In this document: piece after piece, positions 8,038-17,955 of the stretch
Position numbering within the stretch: position 1 is the stretch's first letter
Layout: every line of letters begins with the position of its first letter
NCBI GenBank assembly: GCA_031285115.1
Contig: JAITWU010000072.1
Location: 1-22,308 of the forward strand
Length of the DNA stretch: 22,308 nucleotides
Direction: 5' to 3'
DNA from: Azonexus sp.
Lineage (GTDB): Bacteria; Pseudomonadota; Gammaproteobacteria; Burkholderiales; Rhodocyclaceae
Translations under genes and position numbers: made by a program
Notes under the pieces: generated by a model
What the model saw: only the letters and a program-made list of their open reading frames with translations
What the model was told of the DNA's origin: nothing
Databases searched by the model: none

Positions 8038-10368
8038 ATGCTGGAAATCGAAATCGACGGCAAAAAAGCAGAAGTGCCCGATGGCAGCACGGTGATGGAC
8101 GCCGCGCAGCAACTGGGCGTCTACATTCCGCATTTCTGCTACCACAAAAAATTGTCGATCGCCGCCAACTGCCGGATGTGTCTGGTGCAGGTGGAAAAAG
8201 CGCCGAAGCCCCTGCCCGCCTGCGCGACGCCGGTGACCAACGGGATGAAGGTGTTTACCCACTCGGAACTCGCGGTCAAAGCGCAAAAGGGCGTGATGGA
8301 GTTCCTCCTCATCAACCACCCGCTCGACTGCCCGATCTGCGACCAGGGCGGCGAATGCCAGTTGCAGGACATGACGGTCGGCTACGGCCCGATGAAGAGC
8401 CGTTATACCGAAGAAAAACACGTCGTTTTCCACAAAAACGTCGGGCCGCTCATTTCGATGGAAGAAATGAGCCGCTGCATCCACTGCACCCGTTGCGTCC
8501 GCTTCGGCCAGGAAATTGCCGGCATCATGGAACTCGGCATGGCCAACCGCAACATGCACTCGGAAATCACCACCTTTGTTGACCGCTCGGTCGATTCCGA
8601 ACTGTCGGGCAATATGATCGACCTCTGCCCGGTCGGCGCGCTCACTTCCAAGCCCTTCCGCTACACCGCCCGCACTTGGGAATTGCAGCGCCGCCGCTCG
8701 GTCAGCCCGCACGATTCGGTCGGCGCCAATCTCGTCGTCCAGGTCAAGCACGACAGCGTGATGCGCGTCCTGCCCTATGAAAACGAGGCCGTCAACGAGT
8801 GCTGGATTACCGACAAAGAGCGTTTTGCCTATCAGGCGCTCAATTCGGAGCAACGCCTCTTGAAACCGATGGTCAAGCAGGGCGGCGAATGGCGCGAGGT
8901 CGACTGGAACGTCGCCCTCGATTACGTCGCCCACGGCCTCAAAGATGTAACCCGCCAGCATGGCGGCGATGCCGTCGCGGCGCTGGCAAGCCAGCAGAGC
9001 ACGGTCGAGGAACTGTTCCTCGCCAGCAAGATCATGCGCGGCCTGGGCAGCGGCAATATCGACTGCCGCGCCCGCCGGAGCGATTTTTCCGCCGACGGCA
9101 AAGGCGCCGGGACGCCGTGGCTTGGCTTGCGTCTGGCTGAAATCAACGATCTCGATGCGGCGCTGGTGGTCGGCTCCTTCCTCCGGAAAGATCACCCGCT
9201 GATTGCCCAGCGTCTGCGTCAGGCGGCGAAAAAAGGCGGCAAGGTCAGTCTGCTTTCGGTGACGGGCGACGATCAACTGATCAAATTGCACGAGCAGGTC
9301 GTCGTTGCGCCAGCCCAACTGGCGGCGGCGCTCGGCGCTGTCGTCAAGGCGGCGGCTGAAGCAAAGGGCGCGGCGGCTCCCGCCGGGTTGGAAAATGTCA
9401 CGGTCGACACCACCGCCCAAGCAATTGCTAGTAGTTTGCTCGCTGGCGAAAAACGCGCCATTTTGCTCGGCAATGTCGCCACCCAATCCGCCGCCGCCGC
9501 GCAACTGCACACGCTGGCGCAGGAACTGGCGCGGCTGACCGGCGCGAGCTTCGGCTTCCTCGGCGAGAGCGGCAATACGGTTGGCGCTCATGCGGCGGGT
9601 GCTTTGCCGACCAGGGCCAATGCCCGGCAGATGTTCGCCCAGCCGCGCAAAGCCTATGTCCTGATGGGCGTCGAGCCGGAACTCGATTGCGCCGACCCGC
9701 AATTGGCCCTCGGCGCTTTGCAACAGGCCAGCCTCGTCGTCTTCATGTCGGCCTTCAAAAATGCGCGGGCGCTCGACTACGCCGACGTGCTGCTGCCAAT
9801 TGCGCCCTTTACCGAAACCGCCGGGACTTTCGTCAATACCGAAGGCCGCATCCAAGGCTTCAACGGCGTCGCCAAGGCGCAGGGTGATTGCCGCCCGGCC
9901 TGGAAAGTGCTGCGCGTGCTCGGCAACGTTTTGAATCTCGATGGCTTTGATTACGCTTCCAGCGAAGCCGTGCGTGACGAGGCGCTCGGTCAGGGCAAGG
10001 AGTTCGTCTCCGGCCTCGACAACGGCATCAACGGTCTGGCTATCGCACTGCCATCGGCGGTCGAAGGTTTGCAGCGCATCGCCGATGTGCCGATCCATTT
10101 CGCCGACCCGCTCGCCCGGCGCGCGCCCGCCCTGCAACAGACGGCGGACGCTGCCGCGCCGACGGCCCGCATGTGCCGCCAGACCTTGAATGCCTTGGGC
10201 CTCGCAGCCGCCAGCGCCGTCAAAGTCCGGCAGGGGAATGGCGCGGCGGTGTTGCCGCTGGTTGCCGACGAGTCGGTTCCGGCGGGTTGCGTCCGGGTGG
10301 CGGCGGCGCATGTCAGCACAGTCGGTCTGGGCGGCATGTTCGACCCGATTTCCGTGGAGGGCGCGTAA
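8038..10368 (+). CDS. nuoG: NADH-quinone oxidoreductase subunit G (75 kDa), lacking N7 ligands
   Basis: A 776-residue iron-sulfur subunit that carries electrons from NuoF towards NuoI. The ferredoxin-like N-terminus has N1b ligands Cys34, Cys45, Cys48 and Cys62. The His-x3-Cys-x2-Cys-x5-Cys motif of N5 is at His94, Cys98, Cys101 and Cys107. N4 is bound by Cys147, Cys150, Cys153 and Cys197. The following molybdopterin-oxidoreductase-like domain lacks the CxxCxxxC motif that binds the extra N7 cluster in E. coli: residues 211-260 contain a single Cys (255). It is shorter than the roughly 900-residue E. coli protein, as in mitochondria and many Proteobacteria. The C-terminal third is Ala-rich and weakly conserved. 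It begins 27 bp after nuoF behind a GGAAGA site, and nuoH follows with no gap. Confidence 0.97.
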   Translation: MLEIEIDGKKAEVPDGSTVMDAAQQLGVYIPHFCYHKKLSIAANCRMCLVQVEKAPKPLPACATPVTNGMKVFTHSELAVKAQKGVMEFLLINHPLDCPICDQGGECQLQDMTVGYGPMKSRYTEEKHVVFHKNVGPLISMEEMSRCIHCTRCVRFGQEIAGIMELGMANRNMHSEITTFVDRSVDSELSGNMIDLCPVGALTSKPFRYTARTWELQRRRSVSPHDSVGANLVVQVKHDSVMRVLPYENEAVNECWITDKERFAYQALNSEQRLLKPMVKQGGEWREVDWNVALDYVAHGLKDVTRQHGGDAVAALASQQSTVEELFLASKIMRGLGSGNIDCRARRSDFSADGKGAGTPWLGLRLAEINDLDAALVVGSFLRKDHPLIAQRLRQAAKKGGKVSLLSVTGDDQLIKLHEQVVVAPAQLAAALGAVVKAAAEAKGAAAPAGLENVTVDTTAQAIASSLLAGEKRAILLGNVATQSAAAAQLHTLAQELARLTGASFGFLGESGNTVGAHAAGALPTRANARQMFAQPRKAYVLMGVEPELDCADPQLALGALQQASLVVFMSAFKNARALDYADVLLPIAPFTETAGTFVNTEGRIQGFNGVAKAQGDCRPAWKVLRVLGNVLNLDGFDYASSEAVRDEALGQGKEFVSGLDNGINGLAIALPSAVEGLQRIADVPIHFADPLARRAPALQQTADAAAPTARMCRQTLNALGLAAASAVKVRQGNGAAVLPLVADESVPAGCVRVAAAHVSTVGLGGMFDPISVEGA

Positions 10369-11418
10369 ATGGACGCCGTGATCAATTTCGGCGCGGGCCT
10401 GTTCGGCGCCGCCTGGCCCGCTGTGTGGACGCTGGTCAAAATTGTCGCCATCGTGCTGCCGCTGTTGCTCGGCGTCGCTTATCTGACGCTCGCCGAACGC
10501 AAAGTCATCGGTTTCATGCAGGTGCGCATCGGCCCCAACCGGGTTGGCCCCTATGGCCTGATCCAGCCGATTGCCGACGGCTTGAAGCTCCTGTTCAAGG
10601 AAGTGCTCGTTCCCGGCAACGCCAGCAAGGGCATTTTCCTCATCGCCCCGATGCTGGCTTTCGGCCCGGCGCTGGCCGCCTGGGCGGTGGTCCCTTTCAC
10701 CGACACGCTGGTGCTCGCCAATATTGACGCGAGTCTCCTCTACATCATGGCCATCACCTCGATGGGCGTGTACGGCATCATCCTTTCCGGCTGGGCTTCC
10801 AACTCCAAATACGCTTTCCTCGGGGCCATGCGCTCGGCGGCGCAAATGGTGTCCTACGAAATCGCCATGGGCTTTTCGCTGCTCTGCATTTTGATGGTCT
10901 CCAACAGCCTCAATCTGGTGGAAATCGTCGGCGGCCAGCAAAAGGGGATGTTCGCCGGTTATGGCCTCAATTTCCTGTCATGGAACTGGCTGCCGCTGTT
11001 GCCGATGTTCGTCGTCTATCTCATTTCCGGCACGGCGGAATTGAACCGCGCACCGTTTGACGTGGCCGAAGGCGAATCGGAAATCGTCGCCGGTTTCCAT
11101 GTCGAATATTCCGGCATGGCTTTCGCGCTCTTCTTCCTCGCCGAATATTCCAACATGATCCTGGTCGCCACGCTGACCTCGCTCCTGGTCCTCGGCGGCT
11201 GGTCGTCGCCGCTCGGCTTTCTGCCGGATGGCGTCTGGTGGCTGCTGGCCAAGATTTCCTGCATCCTGTTCCTCTATCTCTGGTTCCGCGCCACTTTCCC
11301 GCGCTATCGCTACGACCAGTTGATGCGTCTGGGCTGGAAAGTGTTTTTGCCGATCTGTCTGATCTGGCTCGTTGTCGTCGGCGTCTGGATGATGTCGCCG
11401 CTGAGTATCTGGAAGTGA
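10369..11418 (+). CDS. nuoH: NADH-quinone oxidoreductase subunit H (ND1 homologue)
   Basis: A 349-residue, roughly eight-helix inner-membrane subunit that joins the two arms of complex I and forms the quinone entry tunnel. Signatures are [20 protein letters not shown] (about 42-61), [12 protein letters not shown], the acidic loop [17 protein letters not shown], and the late [15 protein letters not shown] segment. The start codon follows the nuoG stop immediately; a GGAGG within the end of nuoG serves as ribosome binding site. Length and motifs are those of a normal functional subunit. Confidence 0.98.
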   Translation: MDAVINFGAGLFGAAWPAVWTLVKIVAIVLPLLLGVAYLTLAERKVIGFMQVRIGPNRVGPYGLIQPIADGLKLLFKEVLVPGNASKGIFLIAPMLAFGPALAAWAVVPFTDTLVLANIDASLLYIMAITSMGVYGIILSGWASNSKYAFLGAMRSAAQMVSYEIAMGFSLLCILMVSNSLNLVEIVGGQQKGMFAGYGLNFLSWNWLPLLPMFVVYLISGTAELNRAPFDVAEGESEIVAGFHVEYSGMAFALFFLAEYSNMILVATLTSLLVLGGWSSPLGFLPDGVWWLLAKISCILFLYLWFRATFPRYRYDQLMRLGWKVFLPICLIWLVVVGVWMMSPLSIWK

Positions 11419-11428
11419 GGGGCGCATC

Positions 11429-11917
11429 ATGGGTTCGATGAAGGAAGTCTTCAACAGCCTCTTTCTCAAGGAGTTGCTCAAGGGCATGTCGGTGACGGGC
11501 AAGTATTTCTTCGCCCGCAAGATCACCGTTCAATACCCCGAAGAAAAAACGCCGCAGAGTTTCCGCTTTCGCGGTCTGCACGCGCTGCGCCGTTATGAGA
11601 GCGGCGAGGAACGCTGCATCGCCTGCAAGCTGTGCGAAGCGATCTGCCCGGCGATGGCGATCACGATCGAGGCCGAACCGCGCGACGATGGCTCGCGCCG
11701 CACCACCCGTTACGACATCGACCTGACCAAGTGCATTTTCTGCGGTTTCTGCGAAGAAGCCTGCCCGGTCGACGCCATCGTCGAAACGCGGATTTTTGAA
11801 TACCACGGCGAAAAGCGCGGCGACCTCTACTACACCAAGCCGATGCTGCTCGCCAACGGCGACCGCTATGAAGCCCAGATTGCCGAAGACCGCGCGCTCG
11901 ACGCGCCTTACCGCTGA
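11429..11917 (+). CDS. nuoI: NADH-quinone oxidoreductase subunit I (TYKY, N6a/N6b clusters)
   Basis: A 162-residue ferredoxin-like subunit that carries two 4Fe-4S clusters passing electrons to N2. Both CxxCxxCxxxCP motifs are intact: Cys63, 66, 69 and Cys73 in the first, and Cys102, 105, 108 and Cys112 in the second. The N-terminal amphipathic region anchors the protein against NuoH. The start at 11429 gives the common length; an ATG three codons later (11438) is possible. It lies 10 bp after nuoH and 12 bp before nuoJ. Confidence 0.98.
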   Translation: MGSMKEVFNSLFLKELLKGMSVTGKYFFARKITVQYPEEKTPQSFRFRGLHALRRYESGEERCIACKLCEAICPAMAITIEAEPRDDGSRRTTRYDIDLTKCIFCGFCEEACPVDAIVETRIFEYHGEKRGDLYYTKPMLLANGDRYEAQIAEDRALDAPYR

Positions 11918-11929
11918 CAGGTGACTGCG

Positions 11930-12526
11930 ATGGATTTTCAGACTTTCGTTTTCTACTTTCTGTCGGCCATTCTGGTCTTCGCCGCGCTGCGCGTCATTAC
12001 CGCGCGCAACCCGGTTCATGCCGCGCTGCATCTGATTCTCGCCTTCTTCACCTGCGGCGGCATCTGGGCCTTGCTGCAAGCGGAGTTTCTCGCCATCGCC
12101 ATCATCCTCGTCTATGTCGGCGCGGTCATGGTGCTGTTCCTCTTTGTCGTGATGATGCTCGACATCAATCTCGACCGCATCCGCCAGGGGTTCTGGAATT
12201 ATCTGCCGCTCGGGGCCGTGCTCGGCCTCCTCATGGTGATGGAAATGGGTCTGGTGCTCGGCAACAAGGCGCTCCAGATACCGGCCTCGACAGTCGTCAC
12301 GCCGCCCGGCGTATCGAACGTCAAGGAAATCGGCAAGATGATGTTCACCGATTTCGTCTATCCCTTTGAGCTGGCTTCCATCGTCCTTCTCGTCGGCATG
12401 ATCGCGGCCATTGCGCTGACTTGGCGCGGGCGGAAAAAATCCAAATACGTCAACCCGAATCAGCAGGTGTTCGTCAAGGCGAAAGATCGCCTGCGCGTGC
12501 TGCAAATGCCGGTTGAAAAAGACTGA
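11930..12526 (+). CDS. nuoJ: NADH-quinone oxidoreductase subunit J (ND6 homologue)
   Basis: A 198-residue membrane subunit with five hydrophobic segments. The helix containing [16 protein letters not shown] (about 62-77) is the conserved ND6 helix with a pi-bulge that links the quinone chamber to the antiporter-like subunits. I prefer the ATG at 11930 because AGGTGA at 11919-11924 lies 5 nt upstream; a GTG at 11921 would overlap that site and add three residues. The C-terminal tail is basic and hydrophilic. NuoK follows 14 bp downstream. Confidence 0.96.
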   Translation: MDFQTFVFYFLSAILVFAALRVITARNPVHAALHLILAFFTCGGIWALLQAEFLAIAIILVYVGAVMVLFLFVVMMLDINLDRIRQGFWNYLPLGAVLGLLMVMEMGLVLGNKALQIPASTVVTPPGVSNVKEIGKMMFTDFVYPFELASIVLLVGMIAAIALTWRGRKKSKYVNPNQQVFVKAKDRLRVLQMPVEKD

Positions 12527-12540
12527 ATTCCAAGACGATC

Positions 12541-12852
12541 ATGCAAACACTTACGCTCTCGCACTTTCTCATTCTCGGCGCGATTCTGTTCGCCATCAGC
12601 ATCGTCGGTCTCTTCCTCAACCGGAAGAATCTCCTGGTGCTGCTGATGACCATCGAACTGATGCTGCTCGCGGTCAATATGAATTTCGTGGCTTTTTCCC
12701 ACTACCTCAATGATTTGTCGGGGCAGATTTTCGTCTTTTTCATCCTGACCGTCGCCGCGGCGGAATCGGCCATTGGTCTTGCCATCCTGATCGTGCTGTT
12801 CCGCAATCTGAAGAGCATCCACGTCGATGATCTGGACGAACTGAAGGGCTAA
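12541..12852 (+). CDS. nuoK: NADH-quinone oxidoreductase subunit K (ND4L homologue)
   Basis: A 103-residue three-helix membrane subunit. The two intramembrane glutamates needed for proton translocation are present: Glu39 in [11 protein letters not shown] and Glu75 in [10 protein letters not shown]. Length is standard. No strong ribosome binding site is seen in the 14 bp before the ATG, so it may rely on coupling to nuoJ. Its TAA is directly followed by the ATG of nuoL. Confidence 0.98.
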   Translation: MQTLTLSHFLILGAILFAISIVGLFLNRKNLLVLLMTIELMLLAVNMNFVAFSHYLNDLSGQIFVFFILTVAAAESAIGLAILIVLFRNLKSIHVDDLDELKG

Positions 12853-14880
12853 ATGGACATGCAAGACAAGCTAAACCTCTATCTGCTCGTGCCGCTGGCG
12901 CCCCTGTTCGGGGCCATCATCGCCGGTCTGTTCTGCCGCGTCATTCCGCGCTGGGTGGCGCACACGGTTGCCATCGCCGGGGTTGCTGCGGCCTTTGTCG
13001 CCTCCGTGCTCATTTTTCAGGATGTGCAGGCCGGGCATACCTTCAACGGCCCGGTCTACACCTGGCTGACCAGCGGCAACTACAAATTTGAAGTCGGCTT
13101 CCAGATCGACGCCCTGACGACGACGATGATGCTGGTCGTCACCTTCGTCTCGCTCATGGTGCATATCTACACCATCGGCTACATGCAGGACGATCCCGGC
13201 TACAACCGCTTTTTCAGCTACATCTCGCTGTTTACCTTCTCGATGTTGATGCTGGTGATGGCCAACAACTTCATGCAGTTGTTCTTCGGCTGGGAGGCGG
13301 TCGGCCTCGTTTCCTACCTGCTCATCGGTTTCTGGTACACGCGGCCAACGGCTATTTTCGCCAATCTCAAAGCCTTTCTCGTCAATCGCGTTGGCGACTT
13401 CGGCTTTCTGCTCGGCATCGGCCTCGTCCTCGCCCATTTCGGCTCGCTCGATTACGCCACGGTCTTTGCCAAAGCGCCGGAACTGGCAACGGCGACCATC
13501 AACCTCTGGGGCGATCAGCAATGGTCGCTGATGACGGTCATCTGCATCTGCCTGTTCATCGGGGCAATGGGCAAATCGGCGCAAGTGCCACTACACGTCT
13601 GGCTGCCCGATTCGATGGAAGGCCCGACGCCGATTTCGGCCCTGATCCATGCGGCAACGATGGTCACGGCAGGTATTTTCATGGTCTCGCGCATGTCGCC
13701 GCTGTTTGAACTCTCGACCACGGCGCTCTCCTTCGTCATCGTCATCGGCGCCATTACCGCGCTGTTCATGGGCTTTCTCGGCATCATCCAGAACGACATC
13801 AAGCGCGTCGTCGCCTACTCGACCCTGTCGCAGCTTGGCTACATGACCGTGGCGCTTGGCGCGTCGGCCTATTCGGTGGCGATTTTCCACCTCATGACCC
13901 ACGCCTTCTTCAAGGCGCTGCTCTTCCTCGCCGCCGGTTCGGTCATCATCGGTATGCACCACGATCAGGACATCCGCAATATGGGCGGCCTGCGCAAATA
14001 CATGCCGATCACCTGGATCACCTCGCTGGTCGGCTCGCTGGCCCTGATCGGCACGCCCTTCATGGCCGGTTTCTATTCCAAGGATTCGATCATCGAGGCA
14101 GCCAAGCTATCGACCATCCCCGGCGCTGGCTTCGCCTACATCGCCGTGCTGGCCGGTGTTTTCGTCACCGCCTTCTACTCCTTCCGCATGTATTTCCTCG
14201 TCTTCCACGGCAAGGAGCGTTTCGGCAAGGCGCACGACGAACATCACGGACACGATGCGCACGCTGACAGCCACGATCATCACGGCCTCGCCCCCGGCCA
14301 GAAGCCGCACGAGACGCCGTGGGTGGTGACGCTGCCGCTCGTGCTGCTGGCGATTCCCTCGGTCTTCATCGGCTACATCGGCATCGGGCCGATGCTGGCG
14401 GGCGATTATTTCGCCGGAGCCATTCATGTCGACGCCGCCGCCCATCCGGGGCTGGCGCACTTCGTTGAAGAATTTCACGGAGCGGCGGCGATGGGCGTCC
14501 ATGCCCTGACCCAGCCCCCGTTCTGGCTGGCCTTCGCTGGCGTGGCGCTGGCCTGGTTCTTCTACATGAAGCGCCCGGACATTCCCGCCGCCATTGCCCG
14601 CCGCTGCTCGGCCATCTACACCCTGCTCGACAACAAATACTACTTCGACAAATTCAACGAAGTGGTCTTCGCTGGCGGCGCGCGTCTGGTCGGCAAAGGC
14701 TTGTGGCGCGGTGGCGATGTCGGCGTGATCGACGGGCTGATCGTCAACGGCTCGGCCAAACTGGTCGGCTGGATCGCCGCCATCGTCCGCCTGTTCCAGA
14801 CCGGTTACGTTTATCACTACGCTTTCACCATGATTATTGGCGTTTTCGTGCTGATGACCCTGTGGATGAACCGGGCCTAG
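12853..14880 (+). CDS. nuoL: NADH-quinone oxidoreductase subunit L (ND5 homologue) with His-rich loop
   Basis: A 675-residue antiporter-like proton-pumping subunit, the most distal in the membrane arm. Conserved residues include Glu148 in FGWEAVGLVSYLLIG, Lys241 in the helix GKSAQVPLHVWLPDSMEGPTP, and the broken helix around SALIHAATMVTAG. The C-terminal half contains the lateral helix region and a final transmembrane anchor typical of ND5. A histidine-rich loop with eight His within residues 461-477, followed by a conserved-looking GLAPGQKPHETPW stretch, lies between two membrane segments. The start at 12853 abuts the nuoK stop; an ATG two codons later (12859) is possible. Confidence 0.98.
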   Translation: MDMQDKLNLYLLVPLAPLFGAIIAGLFCRVIPRWVAHTVAIAGVAAAFVASVLIFQDVQAGHTFNGPVYTWLTSGNYKFEVGFQIDALTTTMMLVVTFVSLMVHIYTIGYMQDDPGYNRFFSYISLFTFSMLMLVMANNFMQLFFGWEAVGLVSYLLIGFWYTRPTAIFANLKAFLVNRVGDFGFLLGIGLVLAHFGSLDYATVFAKAPELATATINLWGDQQWSLMTVICICLFIGAMGKSAQVPLHVWLPDSMEGPTPISALIHAATMVTAGIFMVSRMSPLFELSTTALSFVIVIGAITALFMGFLGIIQNDIKRVVAYSTLSQLGYMTVALGASAYSVAIFHLMTHAFFKALLFLAAGSVIIGMHHDQDIRNMGGLRKYMPITWITSLVGSLALIGTPFMAGFYSKDSIIEAAKLSTIPGAGFAYIAVLAGVFVTAFYSFRMYFLVFHGKERFGKAHDEHHGHDAHADSHDHHGLAPGQKPHETPWVVTLPLVLLAIPSVFIGYIGIGPMLAGDYFAGAIHVDAAAHPGLAHFVEEFHGAAAMGVHALTQPPFWLAFAGVALAWFFYMKRPDIPAAIARRCSAIYTLLDNKYYFDKFNEVVFAGGARLVGKGLWRGGDVGVIDGLIVNGSAKLVGWIAAIVRLFQTGYVYHYAFTMIIGVFVLMTLWMNRA

Positions 14881-14912
14881 CGTGAATAGTCTGCGGAAAA
14901 GCAAGGAATAAC

Positions 14913-16391
14913 ATGTCGAATCACCTGCTCTCTCTCGCCATCTGGCTCCCCATCGCCGCTGGCGTTATCGTCCTGCTCACCGGCTCCGACCGCAACGCGC
15001 CGCTGGCCCGGATGCTTGCCCTGGTCGGCGCGCTCGCCGGTTTTCTGGTGACCATTCCCTTGTGGGCGGCTTTCGATCCGGCCTATGTCGGGATGCAGTT
15101 TGTCGAGTTTTCGAACTGGATTCCCCGCTTCGACATCAATTACCACCTGGGTGTTGACGGCATCTCGATGTTGTTTGTCATCCTCAACGCCTTCGTCACC
15201 GTCATCGTCGTTATCGCTGGCTGGGAAGTGATTGGCAAAAAGGTGGCGCAATACAACGCCGCTTTCCTCATCATGTCGGGCCTCATGAACGGCATCTTCG
15301 CTTCGCTTGATGGCGTCTTGTTCTACGTCTTTTTCGAGGCTTCACTGATTCCGATGTATCTCATCATCGGCGTCTGGGGCGGCCCCAACCGCGTCTATGC
15401 GGCCTTCAAATTCTTCCTTTACACCCTGTTCGGCTCCCTGCTGTTCCTCTTGGCGCTCATCTACCTGTTTGTCCATTCCGGCACTTTCTCGATTCTCGAC
15501 TGGCACCAGTTGTCGATTCCGCTTGGCGCCCAGATCTGGATTTTCCTCGCCTTCCTCATTGCCTTCGCCGTCAAGGTGCCGATGTGGCCGGTGCATACCT
15601 GGTTGCCGGATGCCCACGTCGAAGCGCCAACCGGCGGCTCCATCGTGCTCGCGGCCATTGCCCTGAAGCTCGGCGCTTACGGCTTTATCCGCTTCTCCCT
15701 GCCGATTGCGCCGGATGCTTCGCATCAACTCTCCGGCCTCATCATTGCGCTGTCGCTCATCGCCGTCGTCTATATCGGCTTCGTCGCGCTGGTCCAGGCC
15801 GACATGAAAAAACTGGTGGCCTACTCGTCAATCGCCCACATGGGTTTTGTCACCTTGGGCTTCTTCATGTTCAGCGCCCTTGGCGTCGAAGGCGCGCTGG
15901 TGCAGATGATTTCCCACGGTTTCGTTTCCGGCGCCATGTTCTTCTGTATCGGCGTCATGTACGACCGCGTGCACAGCCGCCAGATCGCCGATTACGGCGG
16001 CGTGGTGAACACCATGCCGAAGTTCGCCGCCCTGTTCATGCTGTTCTCGATGGCCAACGCCGGATTGCCAGCGACTTCGGGGTTTGTCGGCGAATTCATG
16101 GTCATTCTCGGCGCGGTCAAATTCAATTTCTGGATCGCCTTCGCCGCCGCCACCTCGCTCATCCTTGGCGCCGCCTACTCGCTGTGGATGTACAAGCGGG
16201 TCATCTTCGGCGAGGTCGCCAACCCGCATGTGGCCGAACTCTCCGACATCAACAAACGTGAATTTCTCATTCTCGGCGCGCTGGCCCTCTGTACGCTGTG
16301 GATGGGCCTCTATCCGCAACCCTTTACCGATGTCATGCACACTTCGGTAAACGAGCTGATCAATCACGTCAACACTCCCAAGATTCAATAA
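14913..16391 (+). CDS. nuoM: NADH-quinone oxidoreductase subunit M (ND4 homologue)
   Basis: A 492-residue antiporter-like proton-pumping subunit with about fourteen transmembrane helices. Key charged residues are visible: Glu142 in FFEASLIPMYLIIG, Lys221 in AVKVPMWPVHTWLPDAH and Lys252 in IALKLGAYGF. A good AAGGA ribosome binding site lies about 6 nt before the ATG. The 32-bp gap after nuoL is the largest gap in the second half of the operon and holds nothing else that I can recognise. Confidence 0.98.
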   Translation: MSNHLLSLAIWLPIAAGVIVLLTGSDRNAPLARMLALVGALAGFLVTIPLWAAFDPAYVGMQFVEFSNWIPRFDINYHLGVDGISMLFVILNAFVTVIVVIAGWEVIGKKVAQYNAAFLIMSGLMNGIFASLDGVLFYVFFEASLIPMYLIIGVWGGPNRVYAAFKFFLYTLFGSLLFLLALIYLFVHSGTFSILDWHQLSIPLGAQIWIFLAFLIAFAVKVPMWPVHTWLPDAHVEAPTGGSIVLAAIALKLGAYGFIRFSLPIAPDASHQLSGLIIALSLIAVVYIGFVALVQADMKKLVAYSSIAHMGFVTLGFFMFSALGVEGALVQMISHGFVSGAMFFCIGVMYDRVHSRQIADYGGVVNTMPKFAALFMLFSMANAGLPATSGFVGEFMVILGAVKFNFWIAFAAATSLILGAAYSLWMYKRVIFGEVANPHVAELSDINKREFLILGALALCTLWMGLYPQPFTDVMHTSVNELINHVNTPKIQ

Positions 16392-16403
16392 ACGGTAGCC
16401 GAC

Positions 16404-17918
16404 ATGTTCGACAATTTCGTTGTCCCCAACCTTCAGCCCGCCGCCCCGGAAATCTTTCTCGTGGTCATGGCCTCGGCCATTCTGCTGATTGACCTGTTCA
16501 TCAAGGACAGCCGGCGTACCGTGACCTTCGCCCTGAGCGTGCTGACGCTTCTGGGTTGCGCCGTGATCCAGTTTTTGACCTGGACGCCGGATATTACCTA
16601 CACCTTCAGCAATATGTTCGTCGATGACCAGATGGCCGACGTGCTCAAACTGTTTCTCTACCTGGCAGTGGTCATGGTGCTGTTCTACTCGCGCGCCTAT
16701 GTTGTTGACCGCAGCGAGATGAACAAGGGCGAATACTATGTGCTGACGCTGTTCGCCACGCTCGGCATGATGGTCATGATTTCGGCCAACAACTTCGTCA
16801 CGGTCTATATCGGCATTGAATTACTGTCGCTGTCGCTGTACGCGATGGTGGCGATGAACCGCGCTTCGCTCGCAGCGAGTGAAGCGGCAATGAAATATTT
16901 TGTCCTCGGCGCACTGGCGTCCGGCCTCCTCCTCTACGGCATGTCGATGATCTACGGCGCCACCGGCAGCCTGGAAATCACCGCCATTGCCGAAGTCCTC
17001 CGCAATGGCGGGGCCAATGGCAATCTGCTCATCTTTGGCCTCATCTTCCTCATTGCCGGCATGGCCTTCAAGCTCGGCGTCGTGCCTTTCCACATGTGGA
17101 TTCCCGATGTCTATCACGGCGCGCCGACCTCGGTCACGCTGCTGATCGGCTCGGCGCCAAAGCTCGCCGCCTTCGCCATCGTCATGCGCCTCCTCGTCAG
17201 CGGCCTGTTCCCCCTGGCGGCGGAGTGGCAGAACATGCTCATCATCATGGCTGTGCTGTCGATGGCAATCGGCAATCTGGCCGCCATCGCCCAGACCAAT
17301 ATCAAGCGAATGCTGGCCTATTCGGCTATTTCGCACATGGGCTTCATGCTGCTTGGCATTGTCTCCGGCGTTGTCGGCAGCGTTGATCCCGTCACCGGCG
17401 ACATCATCCGCGATGCCCGCTTTGCCTTGAACGCCTACAGCTCCGCGATGTTTTACGTGGTCTCCTATGTCCTGATGAGCCTCGGCACTTTCGGCATGAT
17501 TCTGCTCATGTCCCGCTCCGGTTTCGAGGCCGATACCCTCGACGATTTCAAGGGCCTCAACCAGCGCAGCCCGTGGTTCGCAGCAATCATGATGATGCTG
17601 ATGTTCTCGATGGCTGGCATTCCCTTCTTTATCGGCTTCTTCGCCAAGTTCACCGTGCTCATGGCCGTCATTGCCGCCGGTTATATCTGGTTCGCCATTG
17701 TCGCCGTCCTGTTCTCACTGATTGGCGCTTTCTACTACCTGCGCGTCGTCAAGCTGATGTATTTTGATGCGCCGCAAGACGAAACGCCGATTGCCGCTGA
17801 TGCCGACATGCGTCTGTTGATCTCGGCAAACGGCATTGCCGTTGCCTTGTTTGGCCTGTTCCCGCAGGTCATCATGACGCTATGCGCTTTCTCGCTGTTG
17901 CGTTCCCTGACGCCATGA
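16404..17918 (+). CDS. nuoN: NADH-quinone oxidoreductase subunit N (ND2 homologue)
   Basis: A 504-residue antiporter-like proton-pumping subunit that closes the nuo operon. It shows Glu139 in [14 protein letters not shown], Lys223 in [21 protein letters not shown], and Lys253 in SAPKLAAF, all at the expected positions for the proton channel. Many helices are predicted across its length, which is slightly above the usual value, with an insertion-like hydrophilic segment around [16 protein letters not shown]. It starts 12 bp after nuoM. A palindrome follows 4 bp after its stop. Confidence 0.98.
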   Translation: MFDNFVVPNLQPAAPEIFLVVMASAILLIDLFIKDSRRTVTFALSVLTLLGCAVIQFLTWTPDITYTFSNMFVDDQMADVLKLFLYLAVVMVLFYSRAYVVDRSEMNKGEYYVLTLFATLGMMVMISANNFVTVYIGIELLSLSLYAMVAMNRASLAASEAAMKYFVLGALASGLLLYGMSMIYGATGSLEITAIAEVLRNGGANGNLLIFGLIFLIAGMAFKLGVVPFHMWIPDVYHGAPTSVTLLIGSAPKLAAFAIVMRLLVSGLFPLAAEWQNMLIIMAVLSMAIGNLAAIAQTNIKRMLAYSAISHMGFMLLGIVSGVVGSVDPVTGDIIRDARFALNAYSSAMFYVVSYVLMSLGTFGMILLMSRSGFEADTLDDFKGLNQRSPWFAAIMMMLMFSMAGIPFFIGFFAKFTVLMAVIAAGYIWFAIVAVLFSLIGAFYYLRVVKLMYFDAPQDETPIAADADMRLLISANGIAVALFGLFPQVIMTLCAFSLLRSLTP

Positions 17919-17922
17919 CCGG

Positions 17923-17942
17923 GCGGATGCCCGGGCATCCGC
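17923..17942 (+). other. Perfect 20-bp palindrome between nuoN and the NUDIX gene
   Basis: GCGGATGCCC is followed immediately by its exact reverse complement GGGCATCCGC. As RNA it could fold into an 8-bp stem with a 4-nt loop. The downstream sequence GTTGAAATCG lacks a T run, so it is not a standard intrinsic terminator. It ends 13 nt before the NUDIX ATG and could stabilise the nuo mRNA 3' end, attenuate read-through, or hinder initiation of the NUDIX gene. As DNA it could be a dimeric operator. Confidence 0.6.
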
Positions 17943-17955
17943 GTTGAAATCGCAC

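Noticed and set aside
6526..10941. A 1471-codon open frame on the minus strand across nuoE-nuoH
   Set aside because: Its codons lie exactly opposite the codons of nuoF, nuoG and nuoH, which share one frame. Stops on that strand would need TTA, CTA or TCA codons in the sense genes, and these are avoided in this GC-rich genome. The translation is Arg/His/Gly/Ala-rich with no domain, so it is a shadow frame.
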